Source: Galaxea fascicularis (lineage: Eukaryota > Cnidaria > Anthozoa > Scleractinia > Euphylliidae). From it: a stretch of 64,000 nucleotides of DNA. A model generated the notes under the pieces. That model was not told the origin of the DNA and did not search any database. It saw nothing but the letters and a program-made list of their open reading frames with translations. Position numbers and translations under genes: made by a program. The stretch's first letter is position 1. The number at the start of each line of letters is the position of its first letter. Location: assembly GCA_948470475.1 (NCBI GenBank), contig OX419337.1, positions 21,377,306 to 21,441,305 on the forward strand, read 5' to 3'. Of the stretch, positions 10,733 through 22,800 are shown piece by piece.

Positions 10733-13700
10733 ATGAATGGAAGCTTTTTCATCTGGTTCGTAGTTCTATCCTCGTGCTCGAGGAACGTCTACACAAAAAC
10801 TAGGATATTCACTTGCGGTAAGTTAATGCCGCGGCAGATAACATGACATCTAATTAAGCCTCAGCTAGACAAAAAAATTGAAAACTTGCTGAAACCCAAA
10901 ATCTTCCAGATTGTCTTAGAAAATATACATATGAAGCTATTGAAATCATTGCAGTCTGCCAGGACTGAGTATTTAAAAAGTTCGTCCACCTAATCTTAAA
11001 TATCCTGTTTAATTTCAAGACAGTAAACAGACTAAGACACCTGCAGTAAGGTACATAATATTAAAATTATTGCAGTCACCCAAAAGCTGTTTTCTGTTTT
11101 TGTAGGTGTCACTGGTGCTACAGTCGCAGAGTATGACGCTATGGATGCCTCTCTCATGATCAACAACATTTCCAGCAAAAATAATGTATCGATAATCCTG
11201 CATAAAATTAACTTATCTCCAAAGAGTGACCAGTTCAATCAAGGTAAGATATGAAACATAGCATATTCTTTCGATTTCGTTCAAATTCAGAATTCAACTA
11301 AACTGTAATTGTTAGGAAGGTCACAACACTTTTTTTGCCTACTTCTATATGCTGGCACTTTTTAAGAGTGAGTGGAAGTAGTCCTAACCTTCGGAAAGTC
11401 CTCGGGATTTGACGTACACAGCCGACACAGATGCCTTCGTTTTCGTTGCCCGTCTCGTTTCTGAAACTCCCTAATGATTTCTTTTCAACGGCAAAGGAAG
11501 GCGATGTTTCAACTTCAGAGCTTGGTTGCAGAAAGGCTCATAGGAGCTTAATATCGGATTTATAAAATTCAAGGGCCAGAGAAGCCGATGCGTTTCCCGG
11601 GTGCCGTTTCTAGAAGCTCCCAGTAATTACCGGGCCCGTTAAGCACTTTTGTTTTCCATTCCAGATGGGACATTCAAACGTTTTGAAAATTATACAGTAA
11701 AGTTATCAGCTAAAGAAACAAATTGGACTTCATTAGAGGTCAGAACACACCCTACTTTTATTGAGATTTTGAGTTCAAAATATGGTTTGCAGGCCCGTTA
11801 AGTTACCGGGACTTTCCAGAAACGGCCTCCGGGCCGGAGCTTGAATTGAGCGTAAACAATGTGATCTCGCCTATTCAAATCGTATCCGATCGCACAACTC
11901 ATAGGAAAATGGCATAATTCTCCAAAGGTATACACAGTCTTCACTAAGTAAACCATCAAGTATCGTTTATATTAGCGCAAAAAAAATCCTGCATCCTCAC
12001 GTCATATTTCAAGGTGATTTACCTTTGAAAACTCTTAAACCTATTTAGGACTCCGTGATAAACATCTGCATGTAATCTCAGGTTACCATGCAAATTTGTG
12101 TTTTGATCGACAACACTAAAACTAAACAACACGCTAAACTTTCATCTTTTTGACAAATTATTGCAACATTATCTTGACCATCGTTTTTGATGCGAGCATT
12201 GCTCAATTGTCAGAATTATTTTTATTTAACGCTGAAACTGTTTCCAAAAAAGGAGTTTCAAATGCGTGAAGAAGCCGCTTTGCAACGACCGCAATTGAGA
12301 ACGACTGCGGTCTGCAGCTGTATTAGTTCTTTAACTGTTGTCCTTCCCCTGCTTTTCTGAACCTTTTTTTCCATCCAAAATGCCGTCGTTCGGCGTTCCG
12401 TTCGGCTTCTTTGGCCCTTGAAGTTGAAATTGTAGACGAGATCACATAAGTGTTATCTGAGTCAAAATTCTTTAGAGACAGATCAGTATAAATAACCGGA
12501 GGCGTAAAAAATGTTCGGTGCATAATTTTTTTTAAGCTCACTTGTCAGCAGGATTTTTTCCCTTCCTGTGCAAATTGTTTTTTTTTTTACGTATTACCGC
12601 TCGCAGGATGTTTTTTTAGAAAAGTTTCCCTTGCAGAAATTTTCTTTTGGGAATTGTCACCCCACCTCCGGTTAATCTAATGGTCCGGTTATCCGAACTC
12701 TCGATTATCCGGACTATTTACCGAGGTCCCAACGAGTCCGGATAATCGAGGTTCGACTGTACTGCTACCACTACCATTATCCTTAACATTCAGCCTTTAT
12801 CATTATCAGTGCTACTGCCACTGTCACCGTCACCTCTACCTTCACTGTAATTATTGTCTTTATGTTTATTTTCTTGTTTTGTCAAGTCATTTTATATATA
12901 TTTGGGCTTTCAGCGTCTACACTTCTTCAACAAAACGTCATCGCACTCATCGAAGGAAGCCTTACCAAAACATCCGCATGGGCTCTATCTTCAGTGACCG
13001 GCATTCCTCTCATCCGTCTCAATGGAAACAACAAACCTTATGATCAGCACGAGCACGAGGTGCAAATGTCAGCGGGATACAAATACTACGCGCATGCTAC
13101 TCTTGACATTCTAAAAACCCTGGGATTGAAAAAGATAGCCCTAGTTTTCGAAGGTAAATCCCTGTAGTGAATTTCTTGCGTTATTAATTTGCTGCTTAGT
13201 ATCAACTATTACAGTTTTTCGTGTCTCTCTAAGGGAATCACTTTCACGAAGCTGGACACTTCTATGTGATATCACAACCTTCAAATCTGTCGGTGGGCTT
13301 ATTTGAAGTCTCCGAGAAGGAAAAGCGTGAAGACATCACGGCAATCATACTTCGAACCATGGATGAAATTGAAAGCTTTGCTCCTGAAGTTATTCTACTA
13401 TTCACCAACAAGGAAAACACTGAAACGATTCTGCAACAAGTAAATGCACAATTTTCATTCTATTTGCATTTAGAGGTTAGTTCCAAGGCAAGCAATAAAC
13501 GATTGTGCTCATAATGTCGGTCATAAATATATGGCATTATGATCCGAGAGAAAATGCTTTTAGAGGAGCGCAATATAACATAAGCGCATTAGATGTTCAA
13601 GTTCTTGGCCATACACATACAGTTTACTTGTTATCTTTTTTCGTAAGCTCGTCTTCATTTTGTGGCATGAAATTTTTACCGTCAAAATCGGATGGCGAAT

Positions 13701-16700
13701 TTGTCTGCATGTGATTTGATGGTAATCTATCAACCGTAGAGTGTTGTAAAATTACGCATCCTTTATCTCCTTACCTTTTACAGAAACCTTGTCAGCAAAG
13801 AAAAGGTTATAAATGGATACTGCAAGGACAGGTTTGAGAGAATAATTTGGTTTTGGGCGCTTTCAGCCCTTGTCCTCGAATAGGGGCGATAAACCGCTTT
13901 TCCCGTTACGCAACTTTTGTTTATCTTTCTTTTTTTATTGATAATCACAAAAATATTTTCACACGAACACACTGCATAGAGTACACTAAACCTATTGAGA
14001 ACAACACACTGCATTGTGGTATACCGGAAACGGAAACAGACTATACAGTTATCCTAATAAGGAGTTTGATATTATGGGATAAGAATACAGAGAAACCTCG
14101 TGTAAAAATTGGTTAATGGAGTACGAATAAACCAATTCATGTGTTGTGTTATTACAAAGCTGTTTTGCTGTTTTCTGGTCTTAAACCGAACACACCACAT
14201 TTGGCGACGAGGGTGGGATTGGTTGAATCGCCGAGCGACTGCTGAAGCGGACACGAGTTTAAACAGTGGATAAAACTCGAACAAATGGCTGTGTGTTTGA
14301 GCGGATTGCCAGGATTATCTGTATTCGATGCTGTCGGCGAACCCGCGACACTCGCACAACGTTGGATTACATGGAGAGCTGAATTCGAACTGTATGTCAC
14401 TGCTTCGGGGATTAGCGACCCAACTCAAGAGAGAGCTCTTTTACTTCACCTTGCTGGACCCCGAGTCCGAGATATCTTCAATAATTCGATTCCCGCTGAC
14501 GTTCGCGGTGGAGCTAAAGACTATGACAAAGCCATGGACAGCTTATCGGAACATTTCAAGCTCAGAAAGAACGCTCCGATGGCGAGACAGAACTTTTTAG
14601 CGGCAAAACCATCGGCTGGTGAAACCATCAACAATTTTATTACTCGCTTGCAGAAACTCGCGGAACATTGCGACTACGAAGGCGAACGGGATAACCAGGT
14701 TAGAGATCGTGCAATTTCTTTCATAAAAGATAGAAACCTGAAGGCCAAACTGTACCGTGAGGAAACTCTGACTCTTAATAAACTCATGGAAATTGTAAGC
14801 CAATACCACGATAAGGAAGCTCTTATTCTCGTACCAGAAAGTCAAGTCAATCACATTGTCCCTGATTCAAGACAAGGAGGAAAGTGTTGGCGATGCGATA
14901 AAGTAGGCCACTTTGCAAAGGAATGCATTCGCTCACGTAATCATAAGTGTGGAAAATGCGGCAATTTGGGCCATTTTGAACTGTGCTTAAGACTAAACCG
15001 AACAAGGTACATACGCCGAAACAGAAGTCAGGCCAATTTCGTAGAGATTCCTACGGAAAACCCAAATTTGGTAGGAGGGGAGGAAACCCACAGGGCCAGC
15101 GTAATGTACGCCAAGTAACCGAGGAAACGATGGATCCAAACTATGCAAACAGTGATGATTTCTATGTGTTCAGTGCAGGGAACAGTGAAGGACAGAACAT
15201 CATAGAGATGCTGATTGAAGATAAGCCTGTTAATGTTATAATAGATTCAGGAGCAAATTGTAATTTAATGTCGGAAGAAGTGTTTGAATCTATTATGGGA
15301 GGTAACGCTATCCTGCTAGAGTGTAATAAGAGAGTTTATGCCTATGCCTCTGTAGAGCCACTCAAACTCAAGGGAAAGCATAAGTTAACTGTACAAGTAC
15401 CGCAAACCAGTAAATCCCTTAGTGTAGAGTTTTATATCACTTGCGATAAGGCAGCGACGCTAATAGGCCGTGAAACTTCTGAATTGCTGGGCGTGCTAAG
15501 AGTGGGTGTCCCCATCAATAGCTGTGAAGCGAAGCATGAAGCCCTAGGAGACACAGCAAACCAGGCAGAAAGAAAGGCTGTCCTCAGAACAAAATTCCCT
15601 AAGGTGTTTCAGGGATTGGGAAAGCTGAAAGACTATCAGCTAAAGCTCCACATAGATGAAAGTGTTCAGCCTGTAGCCCAGCCAGTGCGTCGTATTCCCT
15701 TTAGTAGGAGAGCCAAAGTTAATGAAAAGCTGGATGAATTGCTCAAACTTGACGTGATTGAAAAAGTGGAGGGACCAACCAGCTGGGTGAACCCCTTGGT
15801 AGTGGTAGAGAAACCCAATGGAGACATAAGGATCTGTCTAGACATGAGACAAGCAAATCAAGCGATAGTAAGAGAAAAACACCCAGTCCCCACAGTCGAA
15901 GAAACACTCCAAGAAGTATCCTATGCAAAGGTCTTCTCCAAGCTCGATTTAAACATGGCTTTTCACCAGATTGAATTGCACCCAGAATCAAGAGACATAA
16001 CCACATTCGCAGCTCCAAATGGCTTGTACAGATACAAGCGTCTGCTTTTTGGTATTAACATGGCGACGGAAAAATTCCAGCAAATCGTGTCGCAGATAAT
16101 TAAAGACTGTCCGGGAACGTACAACTTACACGACGACTTGCGAGTGGTTGGTGCAGACGACAAGGAGCATGACGAAAACCTGGAAAGAGTTATGAGAAAA
16201 TTGCAGGAGAACGGAATCACCCTTAACTACGACAAGTGTGAAATCGGTGTCCCAAGCATGACCTACATGGGTGATGTACTTTCGGGAGAAGGGCTGAAAC
16301 TCTCCGATGAACGAGTAAAGGCCATTGTTGAAGCACCTGCTCCTCAAAATCAGTCTGAACTCAGAAGTTTCCTTGGATCCGTCCAGTTCTGTGCGAAGTT
16401 CATCCCAAGCTTTTCTACAGTCTCAAGTCCACTGTGGGACTTAACCTGCAGAGATGCAAAGTGGAAGTGGGGTCCACGAGAAGATAAGGCATTTCAAGAC
16501 ATCAAAGTCCGGTTAACTCAAGCACCAGTGATGGCCTACCACAGACAAGGGGCCCCAACCCGTCTCACAACTGACGCCTCGCCTGTCGGAATTGGTGCCA
16601 TACTTGAACAGCAGCAAGAAGATGGGAGTTACAGGCCTATCTATTACGCCAGTCGCAAGCTCAGCCAAGTTGAGAAACGGTACTTGCAGTTTGAAAGAGA

Positions 16701-19700
16701 GGCCTTAGCCGTCAGGTGGGCCTGCGAGAAGTTCCACCTGTACCTATATGGCATTAAGTTCGAGATCTGTACAGATCACAAACCCTTAGTGATAGTCCTC
16801 AGCCCAAAGTCTAAACCTCCTTCAGCCCGAATAGAGAGGTGGCTCCTCTACCTGCAGCAGTATCAGTACGAGTTGACCCACATTCGTGGAAAAGACAACG
16901 CAGCAGATGTTCTCAGCCGTCTCCCTGTTGGCCAGACCCAAGATAAAGACACGAAAGAAACGGAAGATTTTGCATACAGTGTTGCCAGAGAAGCTGTGCC
17001 AGCTGCATTAGTACCAAAGCAAGTAGAAATTGCCTCAGCAAACGACCCAACCTTACAGCTAGTGCGCCAGGCCATTATCACCGGTGACTGGAACCGATTG
17101 TCAGGAACCGTTTACAAAGTAGTGCAAGATGAGCTGTGGCTGATAGGACAAGTCTTGATGAGGGCAAATCGTATCGTGATGCCTGAGAGCCTTTGGAAGC
17201 AAACCATCATGCTGGCTCATGAAGGTCACCAGGGGATGGTCAGAACCAAGGCCAGATTGCGGGAGAAAGTGTGGTGGCCTCAAATGGACAAGCAAGTGGA
17301 AGAGCTGATACGTACCTGTCATCCCTGCCAGCTTGTAGGACCTAGGGCCAAACCAGAACCAGTGAGATCAACAAGACTGCCTGAAGGGCCGTGGCAAGAA
17401 ATTTCAATTGATCTTCTTGATATATCAGATGGCGAGCACCTCCTGGTAGTGGTGGATTACTATTCCCGTTGGATAGAAGCTATCCTTCTGAAGAAAACAG
17501 ATGCTCAACATGTCATTAAATCTATGGAAGCTATCTTCAGAACACATGGATTACCAGAAACCGTTCGTAGCGATAACGGCCCCCCATTCGCATCTAAAGA
17601 GTTTGAAGCCTTTCTGGAGTATTTGGGGATTGAGCACAAGAAGGGTGTACCGTACTGGCCGCAAAGCAATGGAGAAGTGGAACGTTGCAACGAAACCCTT
17701 TTAAAGATTGTACGGATCGCCCGACTTGAAGCAAGAGACTGGCGGAAGGCCCTCCAGGACTTTCTGTTTCAGTACAGAGTTACTCCACACACCGTTACCA
17801 GAATATCCCCTGCAGAACTGCTTATGGGAAGAAAACTGCGAGACAAACTTCCTCAAGTTGAATTCAAAAAAGAGCAAGCAACAGAAGCATATTGGCAACA
17901 GCAGCTGAGAGAAAGAGATGCTCGTGCGAAACTTCGACAAAAAGAATATGCAGACAAGACGAGAGCAGCTAAGTATAGTGACATTGAAGCAGGAGACAAA
18001 GTGCTATTGAAGCAGACTCGTGAAAACAAGCTCTCACCTAATTACGAGCCAGATCCGTATGTTGTCACTCACAAGGATGGAAATGCTGTTATCTTACAAG
18101 ACGCTAATGGCAATAACAAAATGCGCAACATAGCGCACACAAAGAAATTTATTGAGCCCGTAACCATTGGAAAGGAGGAATCGGACAAGCAAGAGCAGCC
18201 TGTACAGACAGCGATGTCAGAACAGTGCAGCCAGCCAGCATCTACAGTCATCCAGTCCTCAGTGCCCACACAGGAAGCCCTACCTAAGAGCGCCCCAGAC
18301 AGATCAGATACGTCTCGGGCTCTCGGCCCGTGCGCGTTAGGCATGCGCCTGCATGGATGAAAGATTATGTTTCTAGCTAAAGTTGTTAGTTCTAGTTCTA
18401 GCTGTTTAAAAAAAAAAAGGTAAAAGAAAAGACTGTAACTATGGTAAGTTTCTCAATAAGCAGGAGGAGGATGTGGTATACCGGAAACGGAAACAGACTA
18501 TACAGTTACCTAATAAGGAGTTTGATATTATGGGATAAGAATACAGAGAAACCTCGTGTAAAAATTGGTTAATGGAGTACGAAAAACCAGTTCATGTGTT
18601 GTGTTATTACAAAGCTGTTTTGCTGTTTTCTGGTCTTAAACCGAACACACCACATGCATAAAGTATGGGAAGTATCCTTACAAAAATACAATGCATAAAG
18701 TCACTAAGTGTCCTAACAACACACTACATAAAGAACACAAAGCTTAGTTACAGTAACGAAAGAATAAGCCTGACAAAAACGAAAAATAAAATAAATAAAT
18801 AAATAAATGAAAGCAGCCATGAGGCACTTAAGCTGCTGATAGATTTGCTCCATGTCAGGTTATAGCTGGATTCGTGATTGTTTTATCACTTTGATTTCAT
18901 TTTGATACATTTTTAGGCGCCATCGAACTTAAGCTGTTATCCTAACCACGTTGTTCTTGCAATGAAGCTGCCACATACCAAGATTTCACATGGATTTAAT
19001 CATATCAATTACAAAATCAGTGAGGTACTCAGTTATCGTATGTGCCTATAGGTAACGCCTCTTTAATCAAATAGGTTTTGTCCATGCCGGGATTGTTAAT
19101 TTTAATAGTATAACCTTAAATGCCAAAATGGGTGGTTTTGATAGGTCATATGTGCATATATTGGTAACCTCTAGCCAGAACAAAAGACTTAAGTTTAATA
19201 CGTGCAATGTAACACAATGTAACGTAATGTAATGTATAGGTTGGTGTTGGACTTGCGTACGATTCAGTTCAAGTGATCAAACAAGCGTTGAACAAAGGAC
19301 CATGCGTATCGATAAATGGATCTGCGTTAACTTATCAAGACAAAGATACAGTGCTGTCTTGCATTAGAAAGGTAATTTTTCTACGTGGTGTTCTAAGTAT
19401 GAGGTAATTGTCAGCGAACGTTATTCAAGGAAGCTGGGCTGGCAAGCCTACTACATCATTAAACCAAATTGACACAACTGATTGGAATTGGAAGCAAAAA
19501 CATGTTGTAGTCAAGTTTGCCAATCCTGGAAAAAAGTCGAATATGTCCCATTTAAAATCCCTCTGCTGCCTTATTTTATTATCGGCAGGTCTTTGTGAAT
19601 GGCGTCTCAGGACCAGTGCAGTTTGATGAGGATGGCACACGAAAGGGAATTGAACTGGAAATTTTAAACCTTCAAAACAACGCCTTCAAGAACGTAAGTG

Positions 19701-19855
19701 CTTTAAAAAGGGGAAATTGCAAATTGATCGCTCGGCCTGTCTGTCTGTGTCAGTCTGTCTGTCTGTCAGCCTGGCTTCATGTCTCCCTGTTTCCCTATCT
19801 GTCTGCCTCCTTCCCTGTCTCCATGTCTGCCTTCCTACCTGCCTGCCTGTCTGCC

Positions 19856-19887
<32 letters not shown>

Positions 19888-22800
19888 AGTCCATTTACCT
19901 CTCCGGGATTTCATTTACCACAATTAACCGAACTAAACCTTTCGTTGTATTTTGTAAACAGATAGGTGGATGGAATTCAACTAAGCGCGTGGCAGTACTA
20001 GGGAAATTCTCAAGCAACCAGTGGTCGCAGTCTTATGGAGGAACTGTGGGTGGAAGAAAGCTGAGAGTAGTGGTTGCTGAGGTGACATAAACATCTCCAT
20101 TGATCGTCTCACAAGCCTTAGACAATTTACTATGATTTATCATACCATCTAGCTACGAGAGAAAAACGACAATTGGTTTAACGTGATAACAAACGCATAG
20201 CTACGTTCTTAAATGTAAATTCAGTTGACAGTCGACATTGTTTGTAGACTGACTCTAACAATCGCCCTCGATCTCTCACTGGCTTCTCCAACGTAAAATA
20301 AATGACCGTTTAATGCCCAGCTGTATGGCCCCTAAGGGCTTTGCGTCACACACAATACTGAGAAACAGAAACCTCCCACTACTGTTTTATATGCATAAAA
20401 TTATACTGCCCATGTTGTTATTGTTGTCCATTAATCTGCATGGCGTCGTAGCCCCCTTCAGGAAAGTCTAGAGTGCAACCCTTAAATATCGCAGCGACAA
20501 TGGACGGAGGATAAAAGCGGAGAAGAGAATCATACACTGCAGCTTTTGGCAGCATCTGATCGATGGTCTTGCGATCGGTTCACACTCTGAACCATCAAAT
20601 AAAGCCCTAGGCTTTGTTCGATGTTTTTTTGTACTTCTTTCTAAACCTGGTTCTTTGTAGTTCGTAATGACACTTCGCTTTTAGTCGTTAGTATTTTTTC
20701 ACGTACTTTTCTTCACCTCACATCGTCGTATTTTTCTTGGCAACACACCAGGACGCCCCGTTTGTGGTTGCACATCAGCACGAGAATTCTACCTCCTTGT
20801 ATCACGGATATTGCATCGAGTTGCTGAATGCGCTGGCAAGAAATCTTCAGTTCACATACGAGATTTACACCTCCCCGGACGGGAAATACGGCGCTGAAAC
20901 TGCAAATGGGACCTGGAATGGGATGATTGGAGAGCTGTTGAATAAGGTTGGATTTCATATTTTACTAAAAACCAGATCATTTAATAATGCAATTCTAGAG
21001 TTTTGATTGGCTTAGTCGTCATGGTATATGAGCCATTATTTCGTAACCACGATGACGTAAGGGTACCGCTTCCTAGTGAGCTCAGATCATAAGAGAAACG
21101 GATTATTAAGCAGACGTTCTTGAGTCCTGGCAAAACCTCAACAAGACCCGAGCAATAAGAGGTGAGTTTATGGTGGCTTCGCATGTGTTCAACATCTACC
21201 TCAGTTCAGAATGACCACGTTACTAGGTTGGCCACTTGTCTCCTTTATCTTGACACGTAAATTTTCAGGACCTTAACCAAGACACAGATCGCAATGGTAG
21301 TAGTCGGTGCTGTAGACGCCTTATATATATATATGGGTTCACGAGCTAACCAGCTGTTTAATTGCTGCTAAAAGCTTCCGCAGTTCGCTAACAAAACCGA
21401 CAATGAAAACTAGCTGATGCTATTTTCCAACAAGAAGTGGGGGAAAAACATAGGAGTTCTTAAGGACGGTAGGGGATGAATGTGATTTTAACATTGATAA
21501 TTCCTGTCTTAAGGTTAAGATTTTATCCACATCACACTCAAATAAATTACGTTTAACGTATTACCAGGAATCACCCACTCTCCACGCCACGACTAAAAAG
21601 AAAATTCTTCTTTATATCTAAGCGTGCTGATATTGCTGTTGCTGCCCTGACTGTCACCGAACGTCGTGAAAAAGTTGTGGACTTCACTATTCCTTACATG
21701 TTTAAGTCTAAAGAGATGCTGCTCAAGAAGGAATCCTCCGGTGCATCAGTGGACTTCCTACAATTTACCAATCCCTTTCACAGAAACGTTTGGTTGGCTA
21801 CACTCGCCAGCCTGTTGATCATCTCTGTCGCCATGTTTGTAATCAACTACTTCAGCCCGTATGGATACAAAGGCGAGAATGGAAAAGGGACGGCGGACAA
21901 TTTCAGCTTTTTCAACAGCCTGTGGTTTGTTGTAGCTTGTATGCTTCAACAGGGTGGTGAAAACATACCCAGGAGTTTGTCAGGTGAAGGTCTTTTTTGA
22001 TCCTGTTTAGGAGACTTTGAACCGACCTAAGAGAAGCTATAATTGTACCAAAGCCCAAACCAGTCCTTCAAACTTGGGCGATGACCTCATAAATCTCAAA
22101 GAAAGTTAAAGCCACCAACCTGAAAATCCCCATTTCCCATAGCAAATATGTTGTTTAACGCAAAGAGTAGGGCAATTCAATTTACGATGCATGGCAAATT
22201 TACCCTATCAACTTTGTTAAAAATACCTGGAAAAATTTTTAAAGATTTGATCCCATTCTCAGTATTTTCCACCCTAGTGGAGCCATAGAACCAGCAGCCA
22301 TCTGATTGCTGGTTTCGTAAACGACTTACGCCTTTACAAAGACAAATGGTCAGCCCATCGCTCAGTCGCCACCAAACCCGTAAATGTATGCTACGGTGGA
22401 CAATAGCACTGGAAACTGTGTTCTCTACTCTTTGCAATTAGCGTGTACGGGGATTGTTTTATGTCCTCTTCTAGCGTTACCTTGGAGAGGAAGGAAAATA
22501 ATTGGATTTTTAACGCTAATGCGCCTTTATTTTAGGTCGTGTTCTTACAGGATGTTACTGGTTCTGTATTCTTATCTGGGTCTCATCATACACTGCAAAC
22601 CTGGCAGCTTTCTTCACTGTGAAAAATACCGAGTATCCAATAAATAATATTGATGACATCTTAAAATCATCTTATAAAGTGGCAATCATAAATTCCGGAA
22701 GCACTTATGAGTTCTTCAAGTCTAGTCAGTATGAGAATCACCAAAAGATTTGGCGTAGAATTCAAACCTCTAATGGCTTGGTCAAAAACACAGCAGAAGG

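Larger units (their letters stand above)
14010..18659 (+). mobile_element. Ty3/gypsy LTR retrotransposon with TGCAT target duplication
   Basis: The element spans 14015-18654 (4640 bases) and is flanked by TGCAT at 14010-14014 and 18655-18659. The corresponding intron of gene C has a single TGCAT at 33901-33905 and no element, which is a clean empty site. It has two LTRs of about 184 bases, a primer binding site, gag, an overlapping pol in the -1 frame, a polypurine tract and no env-like ORF. It lies in intron 5 of gene B, in the same orientation as the gene. Intact ORFs and near-identical LTRs indicate a recent insertion. Confidence 0.95.

Noticed and set aside
15743..17940. Minus-strand ORFs opposite the retrotransposon pol gene
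   Set aside because: They are shadows of the long pol frame and have no recognisable features of their own.
19717..19965. Cys-rich ORFs
   Set aside because: Translation of the TGTC simple repeat in gene B intron 8.
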